A DNA stretch of 64,000 nt from Dromaius novaehollandiae (Eukaryota; Chordata; Aves; Casuariiformes; Dromaiidae): the NCBI RefSeq assembly GCF_036370855.1, contig NC_088103.1, positions 34,327,904-34,391,903 of the forward strand, written 5' to 3'. Below, piece by piece: positions 1 to 9,430 of the stretch (positions are counted from its first letter, which is position 1; each line of letters opens with the position of its first letter). The position numbers were made by a program, and so were the translations under genes. The notes under the pieces were generated by a model, which was not told the DNA's origin, did not search any database, and saw only the letters and a list, made by a program, of their open reading frames with translations.

Positions 1-3000
1 TCACTTCAGCAGTGCCTGATAGTCTCCTGGTAAAAAGTGCTTCCCATCATGAATGCATGCCAAACTGTCTTTGGGAATCAAAGGGGTTTTGTGTGACCAA
101 ACTTGACATTTCTGTGTTTCTGGCTCACTACCACCATTTGAGTCAAAGCACAAGAAAGAGAAACCATGACACTGGAGGCACCGAGCAGGCTGCATGTCCA
201 ATGCCACCCATGTGATGCTGTGGACTGGGACAAGAAGGTGACTGCTGCTATATCTGGGTTACCCCTTTCTGCTCCAGCCCAGGCCAGCGCGACCTGCCGG
301 GGAATCGCCACTGAGGCCAGGAGGGAATTAATGAGCAGCCCAGTTGGCCCTCTCCAGGACCTCTGGAGGTGGCACTTAGTGCCAGGAACGCACAGGGGTG
401 GCCAGCTTGGATGGGAGCTGCCGGGCAAGGAGGTGTCAGCAGCCACTCGAGCGAGGAATGTGCTGGGGGAGGATCTGGACACAAAAAGTTGCTGCAACAT
501 TGTTAGCCCTCAAGTGCAATATGCTTGGGAAGCACAACCATAGAAGAAGTCCATTGTGGGCAAAACAACATGTAGGATCAAGACATGCTTAATACCTTGA
601 AATCACTGCCCTGTGACAGTTGACTGTTGAGGGGTGTGCCAAAGCTGTTGGGTGCCTTTTCTTTGAGAGTCTAAGCCACAGTTTTAGAAACAAGGTGTCA
701 AGCACATTTAGAGGTACAGACTAGTGGCCCTTAACACACCTCCTCTTCTGCAACTGACCGCATTTATTAAACATTTGCTTTTTGCAATATCCCCTGAGGA
801 AGCTGACTTCTCAGCATGATGTAAAGTTGGCTTGCGATGACCCAATTAGAAATCTGGGCACCTCCACTGTTAATTTCAGCAGCAACTCTAATTAAAAGCA
901 AATATTTGATGGAGAAATAGGAATGGGATATGTGGTTGGCACTGGCATCTGCCACCAAAATCTTGATTCATTCATTGTTCCTGTCTTAATAGAAGCCCAT
1001 TTAGATTTATAAAGAATGTAGGATCCCCTTTAAAAGGGAAATATCACTCAAACTGTCATGTTCTGCCACAATGATCTGTCTGCCTTTTCAGTAGAAATAT
1101 TCACCATCTTGACTCAGATGTCAAAATGACACTGAAGGGAAGCTCCGCTGTCCATGGAAATGTTTCCATGGAGAAATTAACCAAAAGTAAAGTGAATGGG
1201 AGCAAAAAAAACCCCATGAGGCTCATAAATCTACGGAGCTGATTGATAAAAAGATGGTGCTAGGGAGGAATCTGTGGTTTGCATTGCTGGAAGTAGGGGT
1301 TCGGTCTGGCTGACAGGCAGTGAAACTCCCAAAGGAAGATCAAAAGCTTGATTATTAGTTGTGCTAAAATCCTGTTAGATTTCTCTTGCAGATCAAAGGA
1401 CTTTTTAAAGAGGGAGGAGCTGATTCTCCTGGAAATATCCTCTGCTCATATTGGCTTTTCATGTAAGCCCCAGCATCGTGGTAAGATCTGGGCCTTCGGG
1501 ATATGGCACAAGTGTGCTGCAATACCAGCATTCACTGCTTCTTGGAGCTTTCTGATGTGCAAGAAAGCAGCCTTGGGGTTGCTCTAACATATGCTTGGAG
1601 CTCAGCAGGCCCTGCTGAATTAAAAAGGACTTAAACACTCCTTACCTAAATATTGCAAAGAGCATATCTCAGATTTGCATGCCAGAGCCTGAAAAATGTA
1701 ACCCACGTGTGTGGGAGAAATTCACATTTTCTAACCATCAAACTTATTCTTCCTTGTTGTTATTAACTTTTGGCACAGTTCATAACAAAGCTATAAACAA
1801 TGCTTTGAAAAAAATGATTGTTAAAAAACATAAAAGATTGTCAGCCTCTGCTTGTCAGTACAGCAGTCAGACCGTTACTGCTACTTCTGTCCCATCAACA
1901 GACTGACATTGTTCACAAAATGGAACTTCATTTGCCCAAAGGAAGGCATCAGCTGAGATGTCTCTTGTATGGTTGCTCTAGCTGTTTACTAAATATGGCT
2001 AACACAGCTGCTAAACTCCAGAAAACCGACCAGCCCATCTCATGAAAATTCAGTATTCGTTGTCCTTGGCAAGGTGTAGGATCCCTGGTGCAATGGGTGA
2101 GAACATGGACTTGCTAGGCTCTTGCCTTTTAAACAATGTTTTACCTCCATGGCATAAGATTTAAATTGAGATCTTAAAGCTATGAGTAAGCAGCCGCTTT
2201 AAGAAGATATCCCCCAGGGTAAAGAAGGAGGCACAGCGTTATTCCACCTCTTTGTGCCTCTCTCCCTCTTCTGCAAGTTCTTCCACTCTGGCAGACTTCG
2301 TTGTTGACTTCGAACCGATGCGGATGACAGCCAAGCAGGGCTAGGACATGCTTTATCAGGGCTTGTGGGGCAAGAAACCATATGAATTGCATTGTATGGG
2401 GTGCAGAATCTGAAACAGCCTAAGATTCAGGGTATAGGAGTGGGCTGGATGGAGTATGCATACAAATTTGGGCTAACTTCTACAGAAAACGAGGAGGGGG
2501 CACGGTGGCAGGTTGATGGATGCTGGCATCCACAGCTAAAGGCAGGAGGCGACCTCATGGTTCTGGAGGATGGAGCTAGGACTCTGAAAAGCCTTGAAAA
2601 GCAGGTCTTGGTGCCATCAGGAAAAGGAGCCTGAGGGGCTGCACAAAGCAGTGGAAACATGGCTGAAGCATCAATCCAGGTGAGCAATTTTTCTCGCCAC
2701 CTCCAGGATGAATGTCTGTGTATATATGAGGCAACAAAATGTCATATAAGTGGTACATGTGGTTCTGCATCCTGCCTTCAAGGTCGGGCAGCAGCTTCTG
2801 CTCTCATGCAGGTCTTGTGGTGATGAATGGGAGAACTGCTAATGTAAAGGTCAGAAAATAAACAGAATTGATCTAAAGCATCAAGCCGGCTGTACAAAGC
2901 ATGTTTTCCAAGTTTGTGCACAGTGAAACCTGTGACTTATAAAATACGGAAAGCTCTTGCTATCCCACTCATACAAAACAAGTATCTATATTTCTTACAG

Positions 3001-4075
3001 CGGAACTGACCTAGGATTTAGCTTTTTCAGGGAAGGAACACTGAATTAGAAGATTGCCTGTCATGATGACCTTTTGTTGACTGCTGGCTGAAGCTGAGTG
3101 TTTTAGAAATGTTGATTTCTTTGCATCTTCAAGTCTGTTCCTCCTCTTCATATTAAGCTGATATTTGTAGACATATCTTCTAAGACTCAGTTCTGAGAAG
3201 TGCTGGCTGCTGATGTGATATCTGTTGTCTGACAGAAAAATCTGTAGGCAAGGAGGTATTCACCTGTGACTGAGAGTAGCCTCCTGTCATTCTGTCTTAT
3301 CTTAATTCATAATGCTGGAATTTGCTTCTGTCCCATCATACTCTGACATCCAACCCTGCACCAGTTTCAGAGGTGACAGCAACAGGAGGAAACTTGTTTG
3401 ACATAAAGGCTGCAGTGCATTTTGTTTTAGGGTGATGCATGCCCTGATCTGGCAATGAGCAAAGAGTCCTGGTTTCACTGCAGGGAGATTTGCAGCCTAG
3501 GGCAGTAAATGCAGGAAGAATAGTGTCAAAGTATGTTTATTGCATGAAGCAAGATGATAAATGGCTTACCCAGTGTCTACAGTTGTACAACTCCAGGAAA
3601 ACTACTGGAATGCTCTTTTTCCAAGTGAAGTCAACCATTGTCAAAAGATGAACAAAGTATACCTAGGTATCAAACCTGATTATTCATGATACTGTCTTTT
3701 TGGGCAAAGACAAAAAGGGAGCAATGGTATGAATTCTGGACCACATCAAGCATGTCAGTCCCAAGTTATCATTCAGGCAATTTAAAAGAAAAAAAGTGGA
3801 GATTAGCTCAGGAATTAGGTGCACTGAACATCTCCCAAATGATCTTTTTCTCCCTGTGGTGTGCAGATCTGTACATTTCATGGCTATGTGTGGCTTTTTC
3901 TCCCACTTCTGTGGAAATTCTGATTCCAGGCATTTAATTAGGGCCAATTAAGCAGTAGCTGATTTCTTCTGTGGATTCTTCTCTCGTGTATAAGGGAAGG
4001 AATTTAATTAAGGGGTGTGTGAAATCAGCAGGGCCCAGTGGAACAAGCCCTGGTCGTGAAGGGAGGTATAGCTTA
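1..4075. other. 5' intergenic flank, no gene recognised
   Basis: Only short scattered ORFs, none resembling a known protein. In mammals the CALHM genes lie upstream of NEURL1 on the opposite strand; I looked for CALHM-like membrane-protein coding on the minus strand and saw none. The stretch holds the inverted repeat at 1151-1172 and AT-rich unique sequence around 860-1010 with homeodomain-like TAATT cores. Otherwise I see nothing in it. Confidence 0.6.
1151..1172. repeat. Perfect inverted repeat, 10-bp arms, 2-bp spacer
   Basis: TCCATGGAAA (1151-1160), spacer TG, then TTTCCATGGA (1163-1172). The arms are perfect reverse complements. It could be a dimeric protein-binding site (each arm carries CCATGG and GGAAA) or a chance palindrome. 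A two-base spacer is too short for a stable RNA hairpin loop without opening the inner pairs. Confidence 0.9.
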
Positions 4076-4220
4076 TCTCCAGCTGTGGCCCCATTGCCAC
4101 ATCTGCCAAGTCAGTTGAATAGCTTGTTGCCTCAGCTTCTCTATCTGCAAGATGAAGAAAACATTCATTCCTTTGGATTGTTGTTGGAATCAATGTTTCC
4201 AGTGCGTGTGAAAGGTGGTC
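4076..4220 (+). repeat. MIR-like SINE fossil
   Basis: The order of worn blocks matches the MIR core and 3' part: a CAAGTCAGTTGAAT-like block, TTGCCTCAGCTTCTCTATC with TGCAAGATGAAGA (compare the MIR phrase CCTCAGTTTCC..ATCTGTAAAATGG), then TTGTTGTTGGAATCAATG (compare GTTGTTGTGAGGATTAAATG). Similarity is by eye and diverged, as expected for an ancient element. Edges are approximate. Confidence 0.65.
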
Positions 4221-4807
4221 AGGCCATGATAGGTCCAATTTTTTAGCACTTCCCTTGTGTAGGTACATGTGTGCTAGTGAGTGGTCTGTGCTCCTGGATC
4301 CCATGCACTTCTAAGCCAACAGGACCTGGGCAGAGTCCACTCACTGCTCCTAAATTTTATTCTGTGATGCTTATTCCTCTGGTCAGGTCTCCTACCCTGT
4401 GCATCCTCTTGGGGCATGAACTCTGATATGTGTCTGCCCAAGTGCCTGGCAATGATGGTTCAGGCCTCCTGAGCACTCATGTTCTTATCATTCCTTGTAA
4501 TTACACCTTGTTTGTGCTTGCTTGGTTTCTTGTGTAATCCTCTGACGAATGATGTACCTAGAAGGCACAAACATAGGCTTTGCAAAGGGAATTTTAAACT
4601 ACGCTTGCTTCATTGCTGCATAACACTTGGGAGTTAGAGATCTCTGCAAAATACCTAGAGTCCTTAGACAGAAATGCTCTCATCTGATCTGGCCCCCTTC
4701 ATAGTTTGAGAGTATGCCTCAGTGTACCTAATCCAGCAGTCTGTCTCGTCATCCTTCTCTAGTGAGATCTTCTTGCATGTGACAGTAGCTGTTACCCTCA
4801 GGCCATC

Positions 4808-5224
4808 TCAGAAATCCTCCCCCATACCCAGTCTCTCTTCTCTTTGACACATGCCAGAGCTGAAAAACTGGAGCCCATCCATACAGCGAGCTTTTGGGCA
4901 GAGTTCATGGATGTCCTCGTGGCTCAAGGCACCAGATGTTGTTCCACCAGCCAGGCGTGACTGCGTACCAACTTTGTCCTTGCGCTCGTTCATAGTGATA
5001 ATGGGGATGTTTGCACCTTTCCTACTGCTGATGCTTATTTTGAATACAGTGCAGTGGACCGATTGCGTCGTCTGGATTGACTCTTCAGCATGAGTTACAA
5101 AAAGGTGTCCAGCTGCAAATATGGAAGGTGGAGGGGAATTATAATTCAGGATAAGCATATCCTGCTCTACCATGCAGCAGCCTCTCTCCCCCAGATGCCC
5201 ACCACCTGAGAGGACTGGTACCAA
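4808..5224 (-). other. Unexplained minus-strand ORF of 138 codons
   Basis: Open from the ATG at 5224 down to 4808. The product begins MVPVLSGGGHLGERG and includes a fairly balanced stretch, FKISISSRKGANIPIITMNE, and later GGTTSGALSHEDIHELCPKA. I do not recognise a family. No signal peptide, membrane segment or clear motif is evident. The region is not especially GC-rich, so composition alone explains it less well than the CpG-island ORFs. It could be a decayed retrosequence, a long non-coding RNA exon or chance. Coding status is not supported. Confidence 0.2.
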
Positions 5225-8149
5225 GAAACTGCATGTTCCTAATTAGCCAATTCAAATGGTATCACTTATACTAAGAAACAGTTAATTTCCTGAATTACTG
5301 GCATGAAAGTCCTGCAGATTTGGCAAGCTGTTTCAATACTCCCTGTTGCTCAAGCACAAGTAAAGGCAGTAAAGGAGGATCAGTAGGATCCTATTTGGTC
5401 TATCAAGGGTCTCTGTGATCACAGAGCATATTTCTCACCTTGCTCAACATTTTCTGTGGAAAGAGCTGACATAAGTTGGCAAGAACAGCAAAAAAACCCT
5501 CCTCTTCGTTCCTTATCTAACCACTGTCATGAACAATTTCAAAGACTTTTATAAAGTGAATCAAGATACGATCACAGCAAAACCCTGGTGCTTTTTTGCA
5601 TTCCTCCCCACAGTGCTGACAGTAGTGTGGGGCAAAGTGAAGCCCATCTCTCACAGAAGCTGAACATGTTGCTAAGGCAGATCCATATAGTTTCCTATTT
5701 TTACTGATATAACTGTGCTTTACCTTGGATCTCCAATGCAAAAAGGGACCTGGCTGAGGACATAATCTATCAGCCATGTGTGGTATAATTTAATATGCAC
5801 ACTATCAGCTGGTACAAAGATTAAACTTTTTGGTGCCCGATGTCTTAAACTCGGATTGAATTTGAAGTGGAAGGCCCTCAGTACCTTCTGGGAGTGGGCC
5901 CACCATGCAGTGGGATAGCATGCAGAAAGCACAGTTAGCAGCGTGCATAATGCATGCGTGAGTGCCTGTCATTTAATGGATGACTGCACAGAAATGTTCC
6001 GTGTGCTATTATATGGATTTTCCCCGTGCCTCCAGTCCAAAACCATGGTACCTTTCCTTTTTCATGACCTCATTTATCCAATGGAAAGGAGCATCTTTCC
6101 ATTGCTATTTGCCTTACAGTAACACCCCCTCCCACCACATAAATGCAGAGCTTCCCAGAAATACGAAAAGGGTCAGTCCTTACTCAAGACTTCTTACAAT
6201 TCAAGGACAGACACAGAGATTAGACAAAAGGAAACAGGGGAAAAAAATGGGGATTTTCTTGTTAGTTGCTGACAATTAGGTTCAGCAGGAGGGAAAGTAT
6301 TGTATGATGAGGTGTCTGCAGCAGTCAGGAGCTGAAGGCCACCCAAGGGCCATTCCAGTCCTGTGTTTCTTTGTGAGCTCACTGTAATGAGCTGGCTGGA
6401 AATAAAATGTTTGTAAAGGATATAAATAAAGACGTGACTCAGTCTTAGTCTCTGTCCCACCTCTGCTCATGAGCTTTCTGCCTGCAGAGGCAGCTGGCTC
6501 ACTCAGCGTGGGGCCAGAGCAGGACCCGATACACAGGCAGCACTCCACACCGAGATGCATGTGTCTGAGCAGGAACTCAAGCCCTGAGCTGTCGGGGTAG
6601 CCCTCTGGCCTGCCTGGCCATCCCTTTTAGCTTGTTAGAAAATGAGAAAGAATGCACAAGCGTCTTGCACCTCTTATGCATGCTGGTTCACATCCATATC
6701 CAAGACTGCGTAGGACCATTATGATTCCTCAGCCTAACCTTCTGCATCTCATGGAGCCCGAAAAATACTCATCTTGATTTCAGCATCAGATTTTGGTCAT
6801 AGGTTTTGAAAACTTTTTGTTAAGTCATATTATTTAACCTCAGAAGGGGGGCTTCCCCTTCTCTTGTAAGAGTTATTTACTTGACCAGTTTCAGGGAACA
6901 GCGGGCCTTTTAGACCTCTGGCTGGCAAAAGTGTGGCAAAAACATGATGAAAATGTTCATGTATGTGTTCCACCTGACTAGGAAAGGATTTTCTTAAGTT
7001 TACCAGGAAGAGGAAGGGGTGGGAGTGGAAGGTGAGTGGATGGATGGACAATATTACCTTTTGGAAGGAAGCTGAACGTTAAGAATTTCATTCAATAGGA
7101 AGAAGGGATCAGGCCTTTTACAGCCCCCATGCAGTTGAACTGAAACTGTTCTGAGCCCTCAGCACTCCCTGAAATGCAAGGTGAAGCCTGCGCGTTTGAA
7201 TGAACGACACGCTGTGACCTGGTTGTTGCAGTAGCAGGGGAGGTAGTCACTGACCCCAAAGGTTCCTTCCAGTCCCGGATTCGTGTGCTCTGAACTTGGT
7301 CACTGTAGTGACAGTGGCAACCTGCTGGCCTTGTTTGCCATTCCCCTGACAACTTTCTCTCTCTCCGTGTGCTCATAGGAGGAGACGGGAAAGGAAGGTG
7401 AGGGGGTAAAAAGGAAAGAGAGATCTCCAGAACCTACAAGTCTTCTTAAAAAAAAAAAAAAAAAAGTAAGTATGTAGTATACCTGATTTATTTTAATGAG
7501 GTACCTCTTGAACTCCTTCAGGTCTTGGGTCATGGTCATGACAGCAAAAATCCCTGGATGAGCATGGTGCTGTTGGGGTAAGGACTAGGGGAACCTTGCC
7601 ACCTCAGGCAGTCCCCACTGCCTGCATGGAGCTAACTCGCTGACCTGGGTGGGCCCACAGCGGGCATGAGGGAGAGGAGCCCTGCGCTTGACGGTCAAGC
7701 ATGGTGTTGACACCAGGCCTCCTCTGACGGTGGGCAGGGGCATGGCTTGTGCACATGCGAGCAGGTTTCAGGCCTGCAGGACGGGCGTGAGTGAACAGGC
7801 AGCTGTATGGAAGCTCGTCCCCACCATGCGGCAGGCTCCAGCAGCAAAGGGCGTCCAGCCAGTCTGTGACGCATTCCTATTGCAGCAGCTTTCGGAAGCT
7901 GGACGCACACTAGCTGCTTTACATAGTAACAGCTTCCGAGTGTTTCGCAGGAGACCTGCGAGTGAAGTGATCCATGAGTTGCACCCCCATTTCCACCCTA
8001 TCCCACTCCCCTTAGCTTGTCTGGAGCTTCTCACTGCTTTGGGGTAAGAAGGTAGAGTGGGAAGGCACCACCTTGCGAGGGCAGGCCTGGGGCCTGCCCA
8101 CCTCTGCCGCACTCCTGCCTTCCTCTCCACCAGCCAGGATCGCTGGAGA
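5225..8149. other. 5' flank near the promoter, no gene recognised
   Basis: Unique-looking sequence with short ORFs only. It holds an A18 run at 7448-7465. From about 7600 GC content rises toward the CpG island. No splice-bounded coding block or RNA gene was recognised. Confidence 0.6.
7448..7465 (+). repeat. A18 homopolymer
   Basis: Eighteen consecutive A following TCTTCTT. No retrotransposed sequence with target-site duplication was recognised in front of it. Confidence 0.9.
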
Positions 8150-8548
8150 AGCTGCTTCTTCACCTGCTTCACCTTCGCTTGGGCGGCAACCGCGGCGCTG
8201 CTCCAACACGAAAGTCCTAACCGTTGTCGGACGGGCGCCTCCCGGGGCGGCGTGTCCCGCTCTAGGTCGGGAGCAAAGTTTTGGTGGAAATCAGCTGGCT
8301 TAGCGGGGAGGGGCAGCCAGCTCTGCTCCCCCGGGACCCTGCCCAGAGGGGACCCCCCCCCGGGGCACCGGCGGCGCCATAACCCTCTCACGCTGAAAGC
8401 TCGAGTGGGGCCGGGGAAAGCAGCACACGGCGAGGGGGGGAGCAGCACACGAGGAGGGGGAAACGGGGGAGCCGCGCGCGAGGGGCCGCGCGTGGGGGCC
8501 GGGCCCGCGCGCCGCGCACCTGCAGCGCGCGCGCGAGGGAGGGGGCGC

Positions 8549-8564
8549 GCGTGGGCGGGGCGGC
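8549..8564 (+). promoter_or_regulatory. EGR-type site overlapping a GC box (Sp1/KLF type)
   Basis: GCGTGGGCG at 8549-8557 is an exact match to the classic EGR1 consensus. It runs straight into GTGGGCGGGGCGG (8552-8564), a strong Sp1/KLF GC box, so the two factor families would compete. A weaker relative, GCGTGGGGG, lies at 8490-8498. The site is about 350 bp upstream of the ATG. Motif presence is seen; binding is inference, and such motifs are common in CpG islands. Confidence 0.55.
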
Positions 8565-8651
8565 TCCAGCGGCGGCACATCTGGGCGGCGCGGCGCGCCC
8601 CGGGCGACCCCGCGTGAGCAGACAGCGGTCTCCATAGCGACGGGCCGCGGC

Positions 8652-8667
8652 GGGGGGGGGGGGGGGG
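8652..8667 (+). repeat. G16 homopolymer in the inferred promoter/5' UTR
   Basis: An unbroken run of 16 G, flanked by further GC-rich sequence including (CCG)n-like triplets. It can fold into a G-quadruplex and is prone to length error in sequencing, so the exact count should be treated with care. It lies about 250 bp upstream of the NEURL1 ATG. Confidence 0.9.
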
Positions 8668-8873
8668 CCGCCGCCGCCGCTCCGCCCGCCGCGCCCTTCC
8701 CCGCCCGCCGCGCCGCGCCGAGCCGCGGAGGCAGCGCGGGCCATGGGGGCCGCCCCGCGGCGCGGCGCAGCGGCGTCTCGGCGCCCCAGCGAGTGCGGGA
8801 GCCGCCGGGGGCGGCGCTGAGCCCCCCGCCCGCCCCCCCCCGTCCGCGCCGCCGCAGCCCCCGGCGGGGAGAG

Positions 8874-8893
8874 CTCGGCTCGGCTCGGCTCGG
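8874..8893 (+). repeat. (CTCGG)4 pentamer tandem repeat in the 5' UTR
   Basis: Four perfect copies of CTCGG end 19 bases before the NEURL1 ATG. They are part of the inferred 5' UTR. Such short GC-rich tandems often vary in copy number. Confidence 0.85.
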
Positions 8894-8904
8894 TCCCGCC
8901 GCGG

Positions 8905-8997
8905 ATGCCGCCATGGGGAGCAGCTTCTCCAGCATCCCCGCGCTGCCCCGCGGCGGCCAGGGCCGCCTGCACCGCGCCCGCCACCACCACCTCAAAG
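8905..8997 (+). other. Upstream ATG whose reading frame overlaps the NEURL1 start
   Basis: An ATG at 8905 lies 8 bases before the main ATG in a different frame. Its context is poor (C at -3, C at +4). The frame stays open through the remaining 93 bases of exon 1, exactly 31 codons, so it would enter exon 2 in phase 0 and its stop is not visible here. A weak upstream ATG this close normally passes most scanning ribosomes to the strong start; a damping effect on translation is possible. Seen as sequence; the effect is inference. Confidence 0.6.
8913..8997 (+). CDS. NEURL1: NEURL1 first coding exon (partial gene, N-terminal 28 codons plus one base)
   Basis: Seen: the ATG at 8913 sits in the context GCCGCCATGG, with G at -3 and G at +4, a near-ideal Kozak site. 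The frame gives MGSSFSSIPALPRG, then a basic, histidine-rich stretch ending RHHHLK. After 28 codons a single G (8997) precedes the donor GTACGG, so the exon ends in phase 1. Known: as I recall it, human NEURL1 starts MGNNFSSIPSLPRG, also reaches LK at residue 28 and continues with D, whose first codon base is G. By that memory 15 of 28 residues match with no gap. NEURL1 is a RING-type E3 ubiquitin ligase with two neuralized (NHR) domains that acts on Notch ligands and on synaptic translation factors such as CPEB3. Gly2 with Ser3-Ser4 suits N-myristoylation, which would hold the protein at membranes. The paralogue NEURL1B starts differently. NHR and RING exons are not in the window. Inferred: this is the canonical long-isoform first exon. 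Confidence 0.88.
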
Positions 8998-9430
8998 GTA
9001 CGGCGCGGCCGGGCGGGCACCCCACGCGCGACGCGGTCCCGCACCCCCCAGTCTCCCGTCCCCGCCGCGCCGGCTACCCCGCTTGGGGCAGAGCCGGGGG
9101 TGTCCGGGGCTCCCGGTCCGGCTTACGAGCCGCGGTCGTGGCGGTGCCCCGTCCCCCGCCACGAGGGTGAGATCCCTCCTCCGTAATCCCCGTGCCGGGA
9201 CCCAGCCGGACGGGCAGGGTCTGGGCAGGGCGAGCGGCGCCGGGTGCCCGGGGTCGCGGCGGGGAGGGAGCGGAAAATAACCCGTCGTCCCCGAAAGGGG
9301 CTGCCCGGCGGCCGGGCGCCTGCGGTGGTACCCGGCACCTCTCCGCCGGGCGCGTTTTCGCGACCGGAGGCGCTGGAGGAGGCGGGGAGAGGCTGCCAGA
9401 CATCCGTGCCTGAGCGAGGAGCGAGGGACG

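Larger units (their letters stand above)
8150..9430. promoter_or_regulatory. NEURL1: CpG island covering the NEURL1 promoter and exon 1
   Basis: Base composition changes sharply here: CpG dinucleotides are dense, with many CGCG and GGCGGG strings, against CpG-poor flanks on both sides. The island spans the inferred promoter, 5' UTR, first coding exon and the start of intron 1, which is the usual arrangement for a broad, TATA-less vertebrate promoter. I see no TATA box at a fitting distance, and the transcription start cannot be placed from sequence. The many long ORFs on both strands here are a by-product of few A/T-rich stop codons. Boundaries are judged by eye. Confidence 0.9.

Noticed and set aside
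1..8000. CALHM-family gene upstream of NEURL1, expected from mammalian gene order
   Set aside because: No four-helix membrane-protein coding was found on either strand, so if synteny holds the gene lies further upstream.
7768..8580. 270-codon minus-strand ORF running into the CpG island
   Set aside because: The N-terminal half is Arg/Ala/Pro/Gly rich, which is what GC-rich DNA gives in any frame. No domain is recognisable, and it overlaps the promoter of NEURL1.
8793..8912. Possible N-terminal extension of NEURL1 upstream of 8913
   Set aside because: The frame is open upstream but has no ATG before 8913; the codon at 8793 is GTG. The 8913 ATG has the strong Kozak site and matches the family's N-terminus.
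8300..9044. 241- and 218-codon minus-strand ORFs across NEURL1 exon 1
   Set aside because: Shadows of the CpG island on the opposite strand; low-complexity Arg/Ala/Pro composition.
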